Shown: positions 18,901-27,577 of the stretch, piece after piece
How the letters are laid out: every line of letters begins with the position of its first letter
Position numbering within the stretch: position 1 is the stretch's first letter
From: JAHEZL01 sp964406465
GTDB lineage: Bacteria > Bacteroidota > Bacteroidia > Flavobacteriales_C > GCA-002722245
Length of the DNA: 64,000 nucleotides
Direction of reading: 5' to 3'
Assembly: GCA_964406465.1 (NCBI GenBank)
Contig: CAYORT010000005.1
Span: 62,001 to 126,000 of the forward strand
The notes under the pieces: model-generated
Told to the model about the DNA's origin: nothing
Database searches by the model: none
The model's input: only the letters and a program-made list of their open reading frames with translations
Made by a program: the position numbers and the translations under genes

Positions 18901-19105
18901 CTACAAGGGCGATGATGCTACTATTATTCCTACAGCAAAAGAAAAGATGAAAGCAATAGAGGATTCGGAAAAACCAGTAGAAACTGGAGCGCCTCAAGAA
19001 TCTGAAATAATTATTCACGGTGGAAATAACGACTTGAATCAAGTTGATCCACAAATAGAAAATAGTAATCCTACAAATATTCAGAACAATGGAGAAGGTA
19101 AATAG
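15926..19105 (+). CDS. Large secreted/periplasmic TPR-repeat protein (1059 aa)
   Basis: A signal peptide covers residues 1-21 (IIFSVFVFMLISKIGFTQ). The rest is a long array of tetratricopeptide-like helical pairs (for example YQLAFCLYKVGQYEEAIKIFQKVV and YYNMGYCYFDKKDYKTAAEAFRKYF), probably a scaffold in the periplasm or at the outer membrane. The C-terminal about 45 residues are polar and disordered. The stop overlaps the next gene, an outer-membrane barrel, by 17 bp, so the two products are probably made together and may interact. No catalytic motif is visible. Confidence 0.87.
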   Translation: MNYRIIFSVFVFMLISKIGFTQRTSIYTNIDAGYKKAMELYQKEKYSAAQREFQHVLLENTDPFAEVKMNAEFYVAMCSFKLFNKDAEELFISFMKRNPHSPMVKDARFYLGIFNYRKQNWSRSVEWFEQVRTHDLSAEQVKEFNFKLGYSYLMKGDSAKAQTQLYTAKQEESEYKIPALFYYSHLEYTKGNYETALIGFEQLKGDADFGPIVPYYISQIYYLQRKYRELVDYATPLLDSAKPARMAEISRLIGDGHYALDEYAQALPYLKKYVELTNTSNNDDLYQLAFCLYKVGQYEEAIKIFQKVVDKSTAIGQMSLYYLGDCYMKTNNKEAARGAFRFASKGDFDTVIAENSTFNYAKLSYELSIDPYHEAIYALEDFIRRFPNSPRIDDARRYLLEVYLTTNDYRQAIMAIDKIQRKTPQLNYAYQRIAYYRAIEVFNDEKVVVAEGNAKQNFIEAIYYFNKSLAYPVDPKITAQSYYWKGEAYYRLGRVDSAILSYNKFLASPAASSLSIEKEVYYNMGYCYFDKKDYKTAAEAFRKYFAENERLRSHKMNDALIKSADCYLLMHSYTTASAFYQKAMENGNLRGDYVLNNLAYSYELSRRPTDQADVLISLITKYPQSPYVDDAKFKIGEIYTFAGKNEDAIKYYSKVINEHGTNAELVQKAYEGIGSIYRAQSKNAEAMTYYEKAIKENPSSSLVKPLLEIYKDLCVAAGTLERYEVFTGSVGGPTLGSFEKDSLVYAIAINKYIADDFKGAQMSFQDYLNQFPSGFFAVDAHFFLAECLYVRELYDNALPHYLFVIEKPRAEHTEVALYKAAGIYQWLKKFDEAIKYFSSLEEISQVPAYEYEAQLSLMRDYAKMQNHEKAIMYAQKVLKNQLSNDAEKQEANMVLGRNHLALFDWSAAKQHFDAVLLGGKNEMAAEARYSLAYILYVQMRYDESIDAIYDFAKKFGNYKTWVSKGLILLSDDFLAKGDKFQAKYALESVINNYKGDDATIIPTAKEKMKAIEDSEKPVETGAPQESEIIIHGGNNDLNQVDPQIENSNPTNIQNNGEGK

Positions 19106-20777
19106 TAAGATAAAAAGCATCTTGACAATGGTGCTAAGCTTTGTTGTTGTTAGCTCTTTTGGGCAAACAACAGTAGGTTATGTTCCTGTTGATAAGGTTG
19201 ATGTTCAAGTGGAACCATCCGATAAAATCAATGACAATCCGGTTTTTGAAGATTCCATCAAAATCAATAGTGAATTAAAATATGGAATGGTGGAAAGAAA
19301 AGCGCCTTCTAATTTTAAATTGAAGCCAATCAATGCTCCTAAACTAGGGGTTACTGCTACCGAGGTGTCTAAATTGTACAATGGCTATTTAAAGTTTGGC
19401 GTGGTTGACTTTAGAAATATTCCTTTCGTTGATGTGAACTATGGTTCTAAATATTCAAAAGACTATATATATAGTATAGGCTTTAGTCATTTTGGAAGTG
19501 ATCTTAAAACATCGGCTCCATCGAGAGCTCGATTTACACAAACTCAACTTGAATTAACTGGAAAGAGATTCGTTAAGAATTACACTCTCTTTGGCAGTAT
19601 GAACTACAATTACAATACCTACAGATATTATGGTTCGTTGTTCCCCATAGATGTTGTAGATCCCGAATTGAACAAACAAGGTTTTGCAATGGGACATATT
19701 CAAATAGGAGCAACCAATACACATCGCGATACCAAGATACCTTACCATAAACTAACTCTTGATTACTACAATTTATTTGATCATTATGGTATGCAAGAGA
19801 ATAGGGTGGCGTTTAACGGCTTGGTGACTTCGGGGTTGGCGCCTTTACAAAGTACTAAGCTTAAGGGCTTAAAGCTTGATGTTTTTGCTACAGTGGATTG
19901 GTTTACTTACGACAATAATGCATTGGCGCAAGCCAAAAATTCGATTTTGGCTATGATTAAACCAATGTTTAAGTATCGCACAGAACGATTTAATGGCCGT
20001 TTAGGCGCGAGTTTGTATACTTTGCAAGATGATACCTCGGGAACTCACGTGTTTTTCCCTCTAGTGGAATTAGAATACGTTCTAATTAAAGATGTATTTG
20101 TGGCTTACGCAAAATATGATGGTAGCTTTAAAAGATACGATTATTGGGAGCATGTCAATATCAATCCCTTCATCAATACTTCCATGCCTCTCAACAATAC
20201 CCGTCATTTCAACAATACTTATGTAGGTGTAAGAGGTAATATCAGTTCAAAAGTGAATTTTAACTTAGGTGTAGAAATGGATAAAATGAAGAATTTACCT
20301 CTGTATGTAAATGATAATTCAAGTTATGGAAATCATTTGTTTACAACGGTAATCGATCGCCAGGTGATTATGTCGAGGTTTTATGGCCAATTATCGCTTA
20401 ACCTAGCAAAGATTCAATTGGCTTTGAAGGGAGATTACAGAAACTATACCACCTTCGACGAGATGAAAGCATGGCATTTACCAAGTGTAACGGCTGGATT
20501 TTCGGGTAAATACAACTTTCAAAACTTGATTTTTGTTAGTGCCGATGTTTATTATTTAGGTGGAATGTTCGCTAGAGGGTTTAACTCAAATAATGAAGTA
20601 ATTGCAACCGAAATTCCGGGCATTGTTGATGCTAACATCGGATTTGAATACAAGTACAGCAAGCGTTTAAATGCATTTGCTAACGTAAATAACTTCTTGA
20701 ATAAGCAATATAGAAGATGGAATCAATATCCTAATTACGGCATCAATTTTATGGCCGGAATTAACTATTCTTTCTAA
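19089..20777 (+). CDS. Outer-membrane beta-barrel protein, TonB-dependent-receptor-like
   Basis: A 562-residue exported protein; the signal peptide ends near residue 26 (VVVSSFGQ). Beta-strand-rich repeats with alternating aromatic residues run to the C-terminal Phe, and the final strands (NAFANVNNFLNKQYRRWNQY ... GINYSF) look like the end of a TonB-dependent receptor barrel. There is no recognisable plug domain and the length is short for a receptor, so it may be a plug-less barrel. It is translationally overlapped with the upstream TPR gene, suggesting one complex at the outer membrane. Confidence 0.75.
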   Translation: MEKVNSKIKSILTMVLSFVVVSSFGQTTVGYVPVDKVDVQVEPSDKINDNPVFEDSIKINSELKYGMVERKAPSNFKLKPINAPKLGVTATEVSKLYNGYLKFGVVDFRNIPFVDVNYGSKYSKDYIYSIGFSHFGSDLKTSAPSRARFTQTQLELTGKRFVKNYTLFGSMNYNYNTYRYYGSLFPIDVVDPELNKQGFAMGHIQIGATNTHRDTKIPYHKLTLDYYNLFDHYGMQENRVAFNGLVTSGLAPLQSTKLKGLKLDVFATVDWFTYDNNALAQAKNSILAMIKPMFKYRTERFNGRLGASLYTLQDDTSGTHVFFPLVELEYVLIKDVFVAYAKYDGSFKRYDYWEHVNINPFINTSMPLNNTRHFNNTYVGVRGNISSKVNFNLGVEMDKMKNLPLYVNDNSSYGNHLFTTVIDRQVIMSRFYGQLSLNLAKIQLALKGDYRNYTTFDEMKAWHLPSVTAGFSGKYNFQNLIFVSADVYYLGGMFARGFNSNNEVIATEIPGIVDANIGFEYKYSKRLNAFANVNNFLNKQYRRWNQYPNYGINFMAGINYSF

Positions 20778-20908
20778 GAAAAATCCGCCTAAAATTAGCT
20801 GTGTATTTACTTTGTTAATTAGTTGTTGAAAAATGCGTTAAATCGCTAGTGTTTTCGCCTGACTCAGAGATATAAAAGTGTTATATTCGCAACACTAAAA
20901 AAAAATAC

Positions 20909-22855
20909 ATGAGCGATAATTCATATTCAGGAGATAGCATTCAGGTTCTCGAAGGTTTAGAAGCAGTTAGAAAAAGACCTGCAATGTACATTGGTGACAT
21001 CGGTGTTAAAGGTTTACATCACTTGGTTTACGAGGTGGTGGATAACTCCATTGATGAGGCTTTAGCGGGCCATTGTAATCATATCGAAGTAAGTATTAAT
21101 CCCAACAACTCGATTACAGTTGTAGATAACGGTAGAGGTATTCCAACCGATATTAACTCAAAGATGGGTAAGTCGGCACTAGAGGTGGTAATGACTGTAC
21201 TTCATGCTGGTGGTAAATTCGATAAAGATTCTTACAAAGTGTCGGGTGGTTTGCACGGTGTGGGTGTATCTTGTGTAAACGCTTTATCTATCGATTTGAA
21301 AGTTCGAGTTTTCCGTGAAGGAAAAATTTGGCAACAAGAATATAGCTGCGGTAAACCAAAGTACGATGTTAAAGTAGTGGGAGAAAGCAGCAATCGTGGT
21401 ACTGAGGTGACTTTCTTGCCTGATGCAACCATCTTTACCGATACAATCTACTCTTATGAGATTTTAGCAAAAAGAATGCGTGAGCTTTCATTCTTAAATA
21501 AAGGTATAAAGATTCAATTGACCGATTTAAGAGATGAAGCGAAAGACGAGCAAGGTAATGCCAAAACAGAGCTTTTCTACTCTGAAAGAGGTTTGCCTGA
21601 GTTTGTTGAGTATTTAGATGCTGCGAGAGAGAAATTGATCCCCGACGTTATTTACTTTGAAGGTGAGAGAAATGGTATTCCGGTAGAAGTTGCTATGCAA
21701 TACAACACTTCTTACACAGAAAACATTCACTCTTATGTAAATAACATCAATACACATGAAGGTGGTACCCACTTGGCTGGTTTTAGAAGAGGTTTAACAA
21801 GAACTCTAAAAACCTATGCCGATAAATCGGGATTACTTTCAAAATTGAAATTTGAGATTAGTGGTGATGACTTCCGCGAGGGATTGATTGCAGTAATTTC
21901 TGTAAAAGTTCAAGAACCTCAGTTTGAAGGTCAAACAAAAACAAAATTAGGTAATAAAGATGTTGTTGGTCCGGTAGATCAAGCTGTTAGTGAAATGCTT
22001 TCAAACTACCTTGAGGAACATCCTAATGAAGCGGCAATTATTGTAGGTAAAGTAATTTTAGCTGCACAAGCTAGGGTAGCTGCCAACAAGGCTCGTGAGA
22101 TGGTTCAAAGAAAGAGTGTTCTTTCTGGTGGAGGTTTGCCTGGTAAGCTTTCAGATTGTTCTGAAAAAGATCCAGCGCTTTGCGAAATTTATCTTGTCGA
22201 GGGAGATTCTGCAGGTGGTACTGCAAAATCTGGTCGTGACAGAAAATTCCAAGCAATTCTTCCTTTAAGAGGTAAAATCTTAAACGTTGAAAAGGCAATG
22301 CAACATAAAATCTTCGAGAATGAGGAGATTAAAAACGTATACACTGCTTTAGGTATCACCATCGGTACCGAAGAAGATTCAAAAGCTTTAAATCTATCAA
22401 AATTGAGATATCACAAGGTGGTAATCATGTGTGATGCCGACGTTGACGGTTCTCACATCGCTACTTTGATTCTTACTTTCTTCTTCCGTTACATGAAGGA
22501 GATGATTGAAAAAGGATACATATATATAGCAACACCTCCTTTATACTTGGTTAAAAAAGGAAAACAAGAGCGTTATTGCTGGACCGAAGAGCAGCGCGAA
22601 GCAATTGTTAAGGAGTTTGCTGGTGGCGGAAAAGAGAGTGGTGTAGGTATTCAGCGTTATAAAGGTTTGGGAGAGATGAACGCAGAGCAATTGTGGGAAA
22701 CTACAATGAAGCCTGAAAACAGAACTCTTCGTCAGGTTACCATTGAAAATGCTGTAGAAGCCGATCGTACTTTCGCAATGTTGATGGGTGATGAAGTACC
22801 ACCAAGAAGAGAATTCATTGAAGCAAATGCGAAATATGCTAAGATTGATGCTTAG
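20909..22855 (+). CDS. gyrB: DNA gyrase subunit B
   Basis: The ATPase subunit of gyrase, 648 residues, the usual length for enzymes without the gammaproteobacterial insertion. The GHKL ATPase domain shows EGLEAVRKRPAMYIG, VVDNSIDEAL and GGLHGVGVSCVNALS. The transducer is followed by the TOPRIM domain with EGDSAGG and CDADVDGSHI, and the tail has the QRYKGLGEMN motif of GyrB. It partners with GyrA (not in the window) to introduce negative supercoils. The ATG at 20909 gives the standard N-terminus. A hairpin terminator follows. Confidence 0.97.
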   Translation: MSDNSYSGDSIQVLEGLEAVRKRPAMYIGDIGVKGLHHLVYEVVDNSIDEALAGHCNHIEVSINPNNSITVVDNGRGIPTDINSKMGKSALEVVMTVLHAGGKFDKDSYKVSGGLHGVGVSCVNALSIDLKVRVFREGKIWQQEYSCGKPKYDVKVVGESSNRGTEVTFLPDATIFTDTIYSYEILAKRMRELSFLNKGIKIQLTDLRDEAKDEQGNAKTELFYSERGLPEFVEYLDAAREKLIPDVIYFEGERNGIPVEVAMQYNTSYTENIHSYVNNINTHEGGTHLAGFRRGLTRTLKTYADKSGLLSKLKFEISGDDFREGLIAVISVKVQEPQFEGQTKTKLGNKDVVGPVDQAVSEMLSNYLEEHPNEAAIIVGKVILAAQARVAANKAREMVQRKSVLSGGGLPGKLSDCSEKDPALCEIYLVEGDSAGGTAKSGRDRKFQAILPLRGKILNVEKAMQHKIFENEEIKNVYTALGITIGTEEDSKALNLSKLRYHKVVIMCDADVDGSHIATLILTFFFRYMKEMIEKGYIYIATPPLYLVKKGKQERYCWTEEQREAIVKEFAGGGKESGVGIQRYKGLGEMNAEQLWETTMKPENRTLRQVTIENAVEADRTFAMLMGDEVPPRREFIEANAKYAKIDA

Positions 22856-22874
22856 TAATAATTGAGCCTAAATA

Positions 22875-22909
22875 AAAAGCCCCATCAGTATTCAACTGAT
22901 GGGGCTTTT
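22875..22909. terminator. Intrinsic terminator after gyrB
   Basis: AAAAGCCCCATCAGT (22875-22889) and ACTGATGGGGCTTTT (22895-22909) make a perfect 15-bp GC-rich stem with a 5-nt loop, followed by a T tract. It lies between gyrB and the convergent lipoprotein gene and can act both ways. Confidence 0.9.
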
Positions 22910-22923
22910 ACTTTTTTAAAATT

Positions 22924-23829
22924 CTATTTCAAGTACTGAACAGTTGCTTTTCCGTTGTCATCATAACTAACCATACAAACCGGGAAACCTTTGTCTTTAG
23001 ATACCCAGAAATATGTTTTTGAGTTGATATAAGGGATTTTTGGCGTTTTGAATCCAATGATCGCTTTTGCCCAAGTATAATCTCCCCATCCAGTTCCTAC
23101 CAAATGTCCTTTGTAATTGTCGGTAACTGCACCGGGCGTCAATACATATTTAATACAGTCATATGTGCCCGAAGGTGTGGTGATTTTTCCGCATCCATTG
23201 GCAGTAAGTGTATTTTTGCCCACCAAACTAACTTGCATTGAATCGAAGTGGAAAGAGCCCATCATAGGAATGGTGATAGTGGTATCGTATGCTACTTTCG
23301 CAATCGCTACATAGGTGTCGGTTTGCGAAGAATTCATTGATAAAGTATAAGGGATAAAAGTTGCAGGATTTTGAAATTTTGGATAAATACTAATTCCCGC
23401 GATAAACGGAGGTAATTTTGCGCCAATGAAAACAACTCCAGAATCGGTAGAAGCACCAGCTATTTCTGCGTCTTGAGCTTTAATAATATAGCTTGCAGAA
23501 GGGAATAAGGTGGTTAAATTCTCGCCAATCGGATTAGCAAAATCGAAAGTGTCTTCGCTGTTGCTTATTGCCGCTCCGAAATTCCAAGTCTGACTGGTTC
23601 CTATTTTTGCGTAGTTATTTGTATCGCCGGCAAAATTAGTATCGGTGCTCATTATATATTTTACACCCACAGCCGGACCATTGCTTTTGGTGATTTGCAT
23701 TGTGCAAGGATCGGTAGTGGTGTTATTGTTTGAATTGTTAGACGAACCATCATCGTCTGATTTTTTCTTACAAGAAGCTAATGCTACAGCGCCGATGAAA
23801 GCAAATTGAAGTAATCTTTTTGATACCAT
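22924..23829 (-). CDS. Hypothetical lipoprotein (301 aa)
   Basis: A lipoprotein signal is clear: MVSKRLLQFAFIGAVALASC with the lipobox cysteine at residue 20, followed by KKKSDDDGSSNN, a polar linker rich in Asp, Ser, Asn and Thr. The mature part is beta-rich and has no family signature that I recognise. It is transcribed alone, convergent with gyrB and divergent from mdh. Probably attached to the outer membrane; function unknown. Confidence 0.82.
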   Translation of the reverse strand: MVSKRLLQFAFIGAVALASCKKKSDDDGSSNNSNNNTTTDPCTMQITKSNGPAVGVKYIMSTDTNFAGDTNNYAKIGTSQTWNFGAAISNSEDTFDFANPIGENLTTLFPSASYIIKAQDAEIAGASTDSGVVFIGAKLPPFIAGISIYPKFQNPATFIPYTLSMNSSQTDTYVAIAKVAYDTTITIPMMGSFHFDSMQVSLVGKNTLTANGCGKITTPSGTYDCIKYVLTPGAVTDNYKGHLVGTGWGDYTWAKAIIGFKTPKIPYINSKTYFWVSKDKGFPVCMVSYDDNGKATVQYLK

Positions 23830-23915
23830 ATATTATAAGTTTTGGTGGGTTAATCTGTTTAAAGACGTTAATTTATCAAATAGTTGCTTTATATCAGTAT
23901 TTTTTATCGCTTTAT

Positions 23916-23948
23916 TTTGTGATTTTTTCGGGAAATGATGTAGTTTTG
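23916..23948 (+). promoter_or_regulatory. Consensus Bacteroidota promoter for mdh
   Basis: TTTG at 23916-23919, a 21-bp spacer, then TAGTTTTG at 23941-23948. Both elements and the spacing match the TTTG-N19-21-TAnnTTTG primary-sigma consensus. Transcription would begin near 23953, leaving a leader of about 35 nt before the mdh ATG. Confidence 0.75.
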
Positions 23949-23986
23949 AAGCCTTCCAAAAATCACGTAAAATTAAATTTATTAAT

Positions 23987-24925
23987 ATGAAAATTACCGT
24001 AGTAGGAGCAGGAAACGTAGGTGCTACATGCGCAAATGTGATCGCTCACAAAGAATTGGCTAATGAAGTAGTTCTTCTAGACATCAAAGAAGGTGTTGCT
24101 GAAGGAAAATCTTTAGATATGTGGCAAACTGCCCCTATCAACATGTACGATTCAAGAATCACTGGTTCTACCAATGATTATTCTAAAACTGCCGATTCTG
24201 AAGTGGTAGTTATTACTTCTGGTTTGCCAAGAAAACCAGGGATGAGCCGTGATGACCTTATCGCTACCAATGCTGGTATCGTTAAGTCGGTAACTGAAAA
24301 CATCATCAAGTATTCTCCAAATGCTATCATCATAGTGGTTTCTAATCCATTAGATGTTATGACATACTGCGCGTACTTGAACGCTAAAACACACAAAAAT
24401 AAAGTGATGGGTATGGCTGGTATTTTAGATACTGCTCGTTACAAAGCTTTCTTATCAACCGAATTGAACGTTTCTACTAAAGATATTCAAGCTTTATTGT
24501 TAGGTGGACACGGAGATACAATGGTTCCACTTCCAAGATACACAACTGTTGGAGGTATTCCTGTTACTGAGTTGGTAGCTAAAGATAAATTAGATGCTAT
24601 TGTAGAAAGAACTAAGAAAGGTGGTGGCGAGTTAGTAAACTTAATGGGTACATCAGCTTGGTATGCTCCAGGTGCTGCTGCTGCACAAATGGTTGAAGCT
24701 ATCGTTCGCGACCAAAAAAGAGTATTCCCAGTTTGCGCTTGGTTAGAGGGTGAATACGGAATGAAAGATATTTACTTAGGAGTGCCTGTAGTACTTGGTA
24801 AAGGTGGTATCGAGAAAATCATCGAATTGCAATTAACTGCTGATGAGAAAAAATTGTTGAGTGATTCAGCAACTGCAGTGAAAGAAGTAATGAGTGTATT
24901 AGATAACATGGAAAAAGTAGCTTAA
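23987..24925 (+). CDS. mdh: Malate dehydrogenase (NAD-dependent, LDH-like type)
   Basis: The 312-residue enzyme interconverts malate and oxaloacetate in the citric acid cycle. The NAD-binding motif GAGNVG spans 7-12 and the acidic residue LLDIKEG marks NAD preference. The substrate loop PRKPGMSRDDL carries the arginines of malate dehydrogenases (lactate dehydrogenases have Gln there), and the catalytic His175 lies in GGHGDTMVP. The size and motifs fit the type 3, lactate-dehydrogenase-like MDH of Bacteroidota. It is monocistronic: own promoter upstream, hairpin terminator downstream. Confidence 0.96.
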   Translation: MKITVVGAGNVGATCANVIAHKELANEVVLLDIKEGVAEGKSLDMWQTAPINMYDSRITGSTNDYSKTADSEVVVITSGLPRKPGMSRDDLIATNAGIVKSVTENIIKYSPNAIIIVVSNPLDVMTYCAYLNAKTHKNKVMGMAGILDTARYKAFLSTELNVSTKDIQALLLGGHGDTMVPLPRYTTVGGIPVTELVAKDKLDAIVERTKKGGGELVNLMGTSAWYAPGAAAAQMVEAIVRDQKRVFPVCAWLEGEYGMKDIYLGVPVVLGKGGIEKIIELQLTADEKKLLSDSATAVKEVMSVLDNMEKVA

Positions 24926-24947
24926 TCGCTTCTTTTACTAGAAATAG

Positions 24948-24979
24948 AAAAGGCTGTTGATTTATTTCAACAGCCTTTT
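24948..24979. terminator. Intrinsic terminator after mdh
   Basis: AAAAGGCTGTTGA (24948-24960) pairs with TCAACAGCCTTTT (24967-24979): a perfect 13-bp stem, 6-nt loop, then further T residues. It starts 23 bp after the mdh stop. Confidence 0.88.
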
Positions 24980-25035
24980 TTGTGGTTAAAGATGTGATTA
25001 GTAGAACATTTTCTTAAATTTTTTTTTAGATTGGT

Positions 25036-25065
25036 TTTGTAGATTTAAAAATTCTTGTACCTTTG
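25036..25065 (+). promoter_or_regulatory. Promoter of tRNA-Glu
   Basis: TTTG (25036-25039) and TACCTTTG (25058-25065) are 18 bp apart, one base short of the common spacing. The -7 box matches TAnnTTTG exactly. Initiation near 25071 would leave about 25 nt of 5' leader before the tRNA. Confidence 0.6.
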
Positions 25066-25095
25066 CTCTCCGTTTTTTAAAATAAAGAACACAAT

Positions 25096-25167
25096 GGCCC
25101 GTTCGTCTAGGGGTTAGGACAGCAGATTTTCATTCTGTAAACAGGGGTTCGATTCCCCTACGGGCTA
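25096..25167 (+). tRNA. tRNA-Glu (anticodon TTC)
   Basis: A complete cloverleaf of 72 nt. The acceptor stem is GGCCCGT with ACGGGCT (first pair G-U), the D arm includes the GGGGTTAGGAC region, the anticodon stem GCAGA/TCTGT encloses the loop TTTTCAT with anticodon TTC, and the T arm is AGGGG-TTCGATT-CCCCT. The discriminator base is A and CCA is not encoded. It is a single tRNA between mdh and rpsT. Confidence 0.95.
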
Positions 25168-25230
25168 CAAAAAATGAATGTTAAGGTGTAAAGTGTATCT
25201 TAACAAAAAGAAAAATTGAATTATTAAGTT

Positions 25231-25485
25231 ATGGCAAATCATAAGTCGGCAAAAAAGAGAGCGAGAGCAAGTGAAGTAAAAAGAGAGCGCAACAAGTATC
25301 AGCATAAAACAGTGCGTAATGCATTGAAAAAGGTGAGAAAAGCTGAAGATAAAAAAGAGATTGAAACTCTTACTCCAACTACTATTGCTGCTATCGATAA
25401 ATTAGCTAAGAAAAACGTTATCCACAAAAACAAAGCGGCTAACTTGAAATCTCAGTTAATGAAGAAATTGGTAGCTGTTAAGTAA
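25231..25485 (+). CDS. rpsT: 30S ribosomal protein S20
   Basis: S20 is a small basic helical protein (84 residues) that binds 16S rRNA in the body of the 30S subunit. The N-terminus MANHKSAKKRARASEVKRERNKYQHKTVRN is the family signature, and the C-terminal KNVIHKNKAANLKSQLMKK matches the helix that enters the rRNA. It sits alone between tRNA-Glu and its own terminator. Confidence 0.96.
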   Translation: MANHKSAKKRARASEVKRERNKYQHKTVRNALKKVRKAEDKKEIETLTPTTIAAIDKLAKKNVIHKNKAANLKSQLMKKLVAVK

Positions 25486-25506
25486 GCCAAAACAAAGAAA
25501 ATTGTA

Positions 25507-25538
25507 AATTAGGCTTCTCCTTCTGGGGAAGCCTAATT
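25507..25538 (+). terminator. Intrinsic terminator after rpsT
   Basis: AATTAGGCTTC (25507-25517) pairs with GAAGCCTAATT (25528-25538), with inner CC/GG pairs, and is followed by a run of T. It ends 8 bp before the radC ATG. Confidence 0.82.
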
Positions 25539-25546
25539 TTTTTTAC

Positions 25547-26254
25547 ATGTACCTAACTAACGAACTAAGCTCAAAAAGCTCTATTAAAGATTGGTCTGTG
25601 CAAGACCGCCCGCGCGAAAAACTACTCTCTAAGGGAAGAAAAAGTTTAAGCGATGTTGAACTATTGGCCATTATTCTTGGATCAGGAAACCTAGATGAAA
25701 GTGCTGTTGATTTGTCGCGACGCATTTTGCTAGCACATGACAACAGCCTTCAGCGCTTAGCCAAGGCAAGCATTAACGATTTAAAACGCTTCAAGGGCGT
25801 TGGTCCGGCCAAAGCGGTCAATATCTTAGCTGCAGTTGAAATTGCGGCAAGGATTAGCAATTCTACACAAGAGGAGGTAGTGAAAATTACCTGTAGTAAC
25901 GATATCTTCAATTGTATGCGTCAAGATTTTCACGGACTCCAAGTAGAAGAATTTTGGTTGGTTTTATTGAATACCGCCAATAAAGTAATTGGCAAACAAC
26001 GAATCGGTATTGGTGGTGTTTCGGGCGTGGTGGCCGATGTTAAAGTGATTATGAAGTTGGCTATCGAGCACATGGCTACGTCGATAATTTTAGCGCACAA
26101 TCATCCTTCGGCCAATAAGAAAGCGAGTCAGCAAGATATTAATCTAACCAATAAAGTGCGTGAATCAGCCAAACTAATGGATATTTCCTTACTTGACCAC
26201 ATTATTTTTTGCGGTGATAACTATTTTAGTTTTGCAGATGAGGGATTATTGTAA
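25547..26254 (+). CDS. radC: RadC-family JAB/MPN domain protein
   Basis: A 235-residue RadC (YeeS/YicR-type) protein. The N-terminal helix-hairpin-helix part shows RPREKLLSKG, LLAIILGSG and LKRFKGVGPAKA. The C-terminal JAB metal-binding site is His184-x-His186 (LAHNHPSA) with Asp197. Despite its name, a role of RadC in repair is not supported by present knowledge; a DNA-related function is suggested by the HhH motif. The start at ATG 25547 is preceded directly by the rpsT terminator. Confidence 0.93.
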   Translation: MYLTNELSSKSSIKDWSVQDRPREKLLSKGRKSLSDVELLAIILGSGNLDESAVDLSRRILLAHDNSLQRLAKASINDLKRFKGVGPAKAVNILAAVEIAARISNSTQEEVVKITCSNDIFNCMRQDFHGLQVEEFWLVLLNTANKVIGKQRIGIGGVSGVVADVKVIMKLAIEHMATSIILAHNHPSANKKASQQDINLTNKVRESAKLMDISLLDHIIFCGDNYFSFADEGLL

Positions 26255-26263
26255 ATTTATGCA

Positions 26264-27577
26264 ATGATTCTCATCTATACACCCAAAATAACACCGCGCG
26301 TTAAATACATCTTTAACCTTTTGTTTCGCGATGTAAATGGGTTAAAGTATGAATTGACCGTTGATAAGGAAAGTTATTTGAATCATTCCGGACCAAAATT
26401 TACCTACGGTTATCAGCCATTTGGTGATGAACTTTTTATTCAGGCCAAAGGATTGCTTTTTGAGACTGGTATTAGTGATCAAGAAATTTCGGTTTTTAAT
26501 TGGAACGATACCAAGGCTTTCTTTTCTGTTGGTCCGAAATCTTCATTACCATTCGATATTTTCTCGGCATCATTTTTTTTGGCCAGCAGATATGAGGAAT
26601 ATTTGCCACACATTAGAGATTTGCATGATAGATTCGACGCACCAATTAGTTTAGCATACAACTATAATTTTTTACATCAGCCCGTTATCAATAAGTGGGC
26701 GCAAAGTTTTCAAGAAATTCTACAGTCAAGATTTCCTTCGCTAATTTTTCCTACAAGGAAGTATCATTTTATTTCTTCCATTGATATTGATAATGCTTAT
26801 GCTTTTTTAGAGAAAGGGTTTGTGCGCACTATGGGTGGATTTGCAAAATCGCTTATCAAGCTTAACATTCCAGAATTAAAAGAGAGGATAGCTGTTTTAT
26901 TGGGCACTCAGCAAGATCCTTATGACACCTATGCCTTTCAGCTTGAGCTGCAAAAGAAATATCAATTAGAATATTTGTATTTCATTTTGTTGGGCGATTA
27001 TGGTGAAAACGACAAGAATATTTCCATTCAAAGTAAGCGATTTAGAGCTTTAATAAAATCGTTGGGAGATTACGCCAGTGTGGGCATTCATCCTTCTTAT
27101 GGTTCTAACGGTAAAAGAGAGCAATTGGCTAAAGAAGTTTTGCGTTTGAGTTCGGTGATGAACAGAGAAGTGAAGAAGAGTCGACAACATTTTTTAAAAA
27201 TGCGTTTGCCCGATACCTATAGAGATTTGATTGAACTTGATATTCAAGAAGATTATACCATGGGCTATGCATCAGATTACGGATTTAGAGCTGGTTTGTG
27301 CACTCCCTTTTACTTCTATGATTTGGATTTAGAGCTTGAGACATCGTTGAAAATATTTCCGTTCGCTTTGATGGAAGGAACATTAAAATATTACCAAAAG
27401 GTAGCTCCAGAAAAAGCAATGGAGCATATTCGTCCGCTCATCGATGAAGTAAAGAAAGTAAACGGCTGCTTTATTAGCTTATGGCATAACGATTCTTTAA
27501 ATGATTTAGGAACGTGGAAAGGATGGCAGAAAGTGTATTTGGAAATGGTGGAGTACGCCAAACAAGATGGAAATTAA
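26264..27577 (+). CDS. Polysaccharide deacetylase-like protein with N-terminal DUF7033-type domain
   Basis: A 437-residue cytoplasmic protein of a family common in Bacteroidota. The N-terminal half (ILIYTPKITPRVKYIFNLLF ... SFFLASRYEEYLPH) looks like the DUF7033 domain. The C-terminal half has elements of a NodB/polysaccharide deacetylase fold: SSIDIDNAYAF for the metal-binding Asp pair, GIHPSYGS, and the closing FISLWHNDSLND with histidine. It overlaps the following acyltransferase-like gene by 11 bp, so both are one transcript and may modify the same glycan or peptidoglycan precursor. Confidence 0.78.
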   Translation: MILIYTPKITPRVKYIFNLLFRDVNGLKYELTVDKESYLNHSGPKFTYGYQPFGDELFIQAKGLLFETGISDQEISVFNWNDTKAFFSVGPKSSLPFDIFSASFFLASRYEEYLPHIRDLHDRFDAPISLAYNYNFLHQPVINKWAQSFQEILQSRFPSLIFPTRKYHFISSIDIDNAYAFLEKGFVRTMGGFAKSLIKLNIPELKERIAVLLGTQQDPYDTYAFQLELQKKYQLEYLYFILLGDYGENDKNISIQSKRFRALIKSLGDYASVGIHPSYGSNGKREQLAKEVLRLSSVMNREVKKSRQHFLKMRLPDTYRDLIELDIQEDYTMGYASDYGFRAGLCTPFYFYDLDLELETSLKIFPFALMEGTLKYYQKVAPEKAMEHIRPLIDEVKKVNGCFISLWHNDSLNDLGTWKGWQKVYLEMVEYAKQDGN

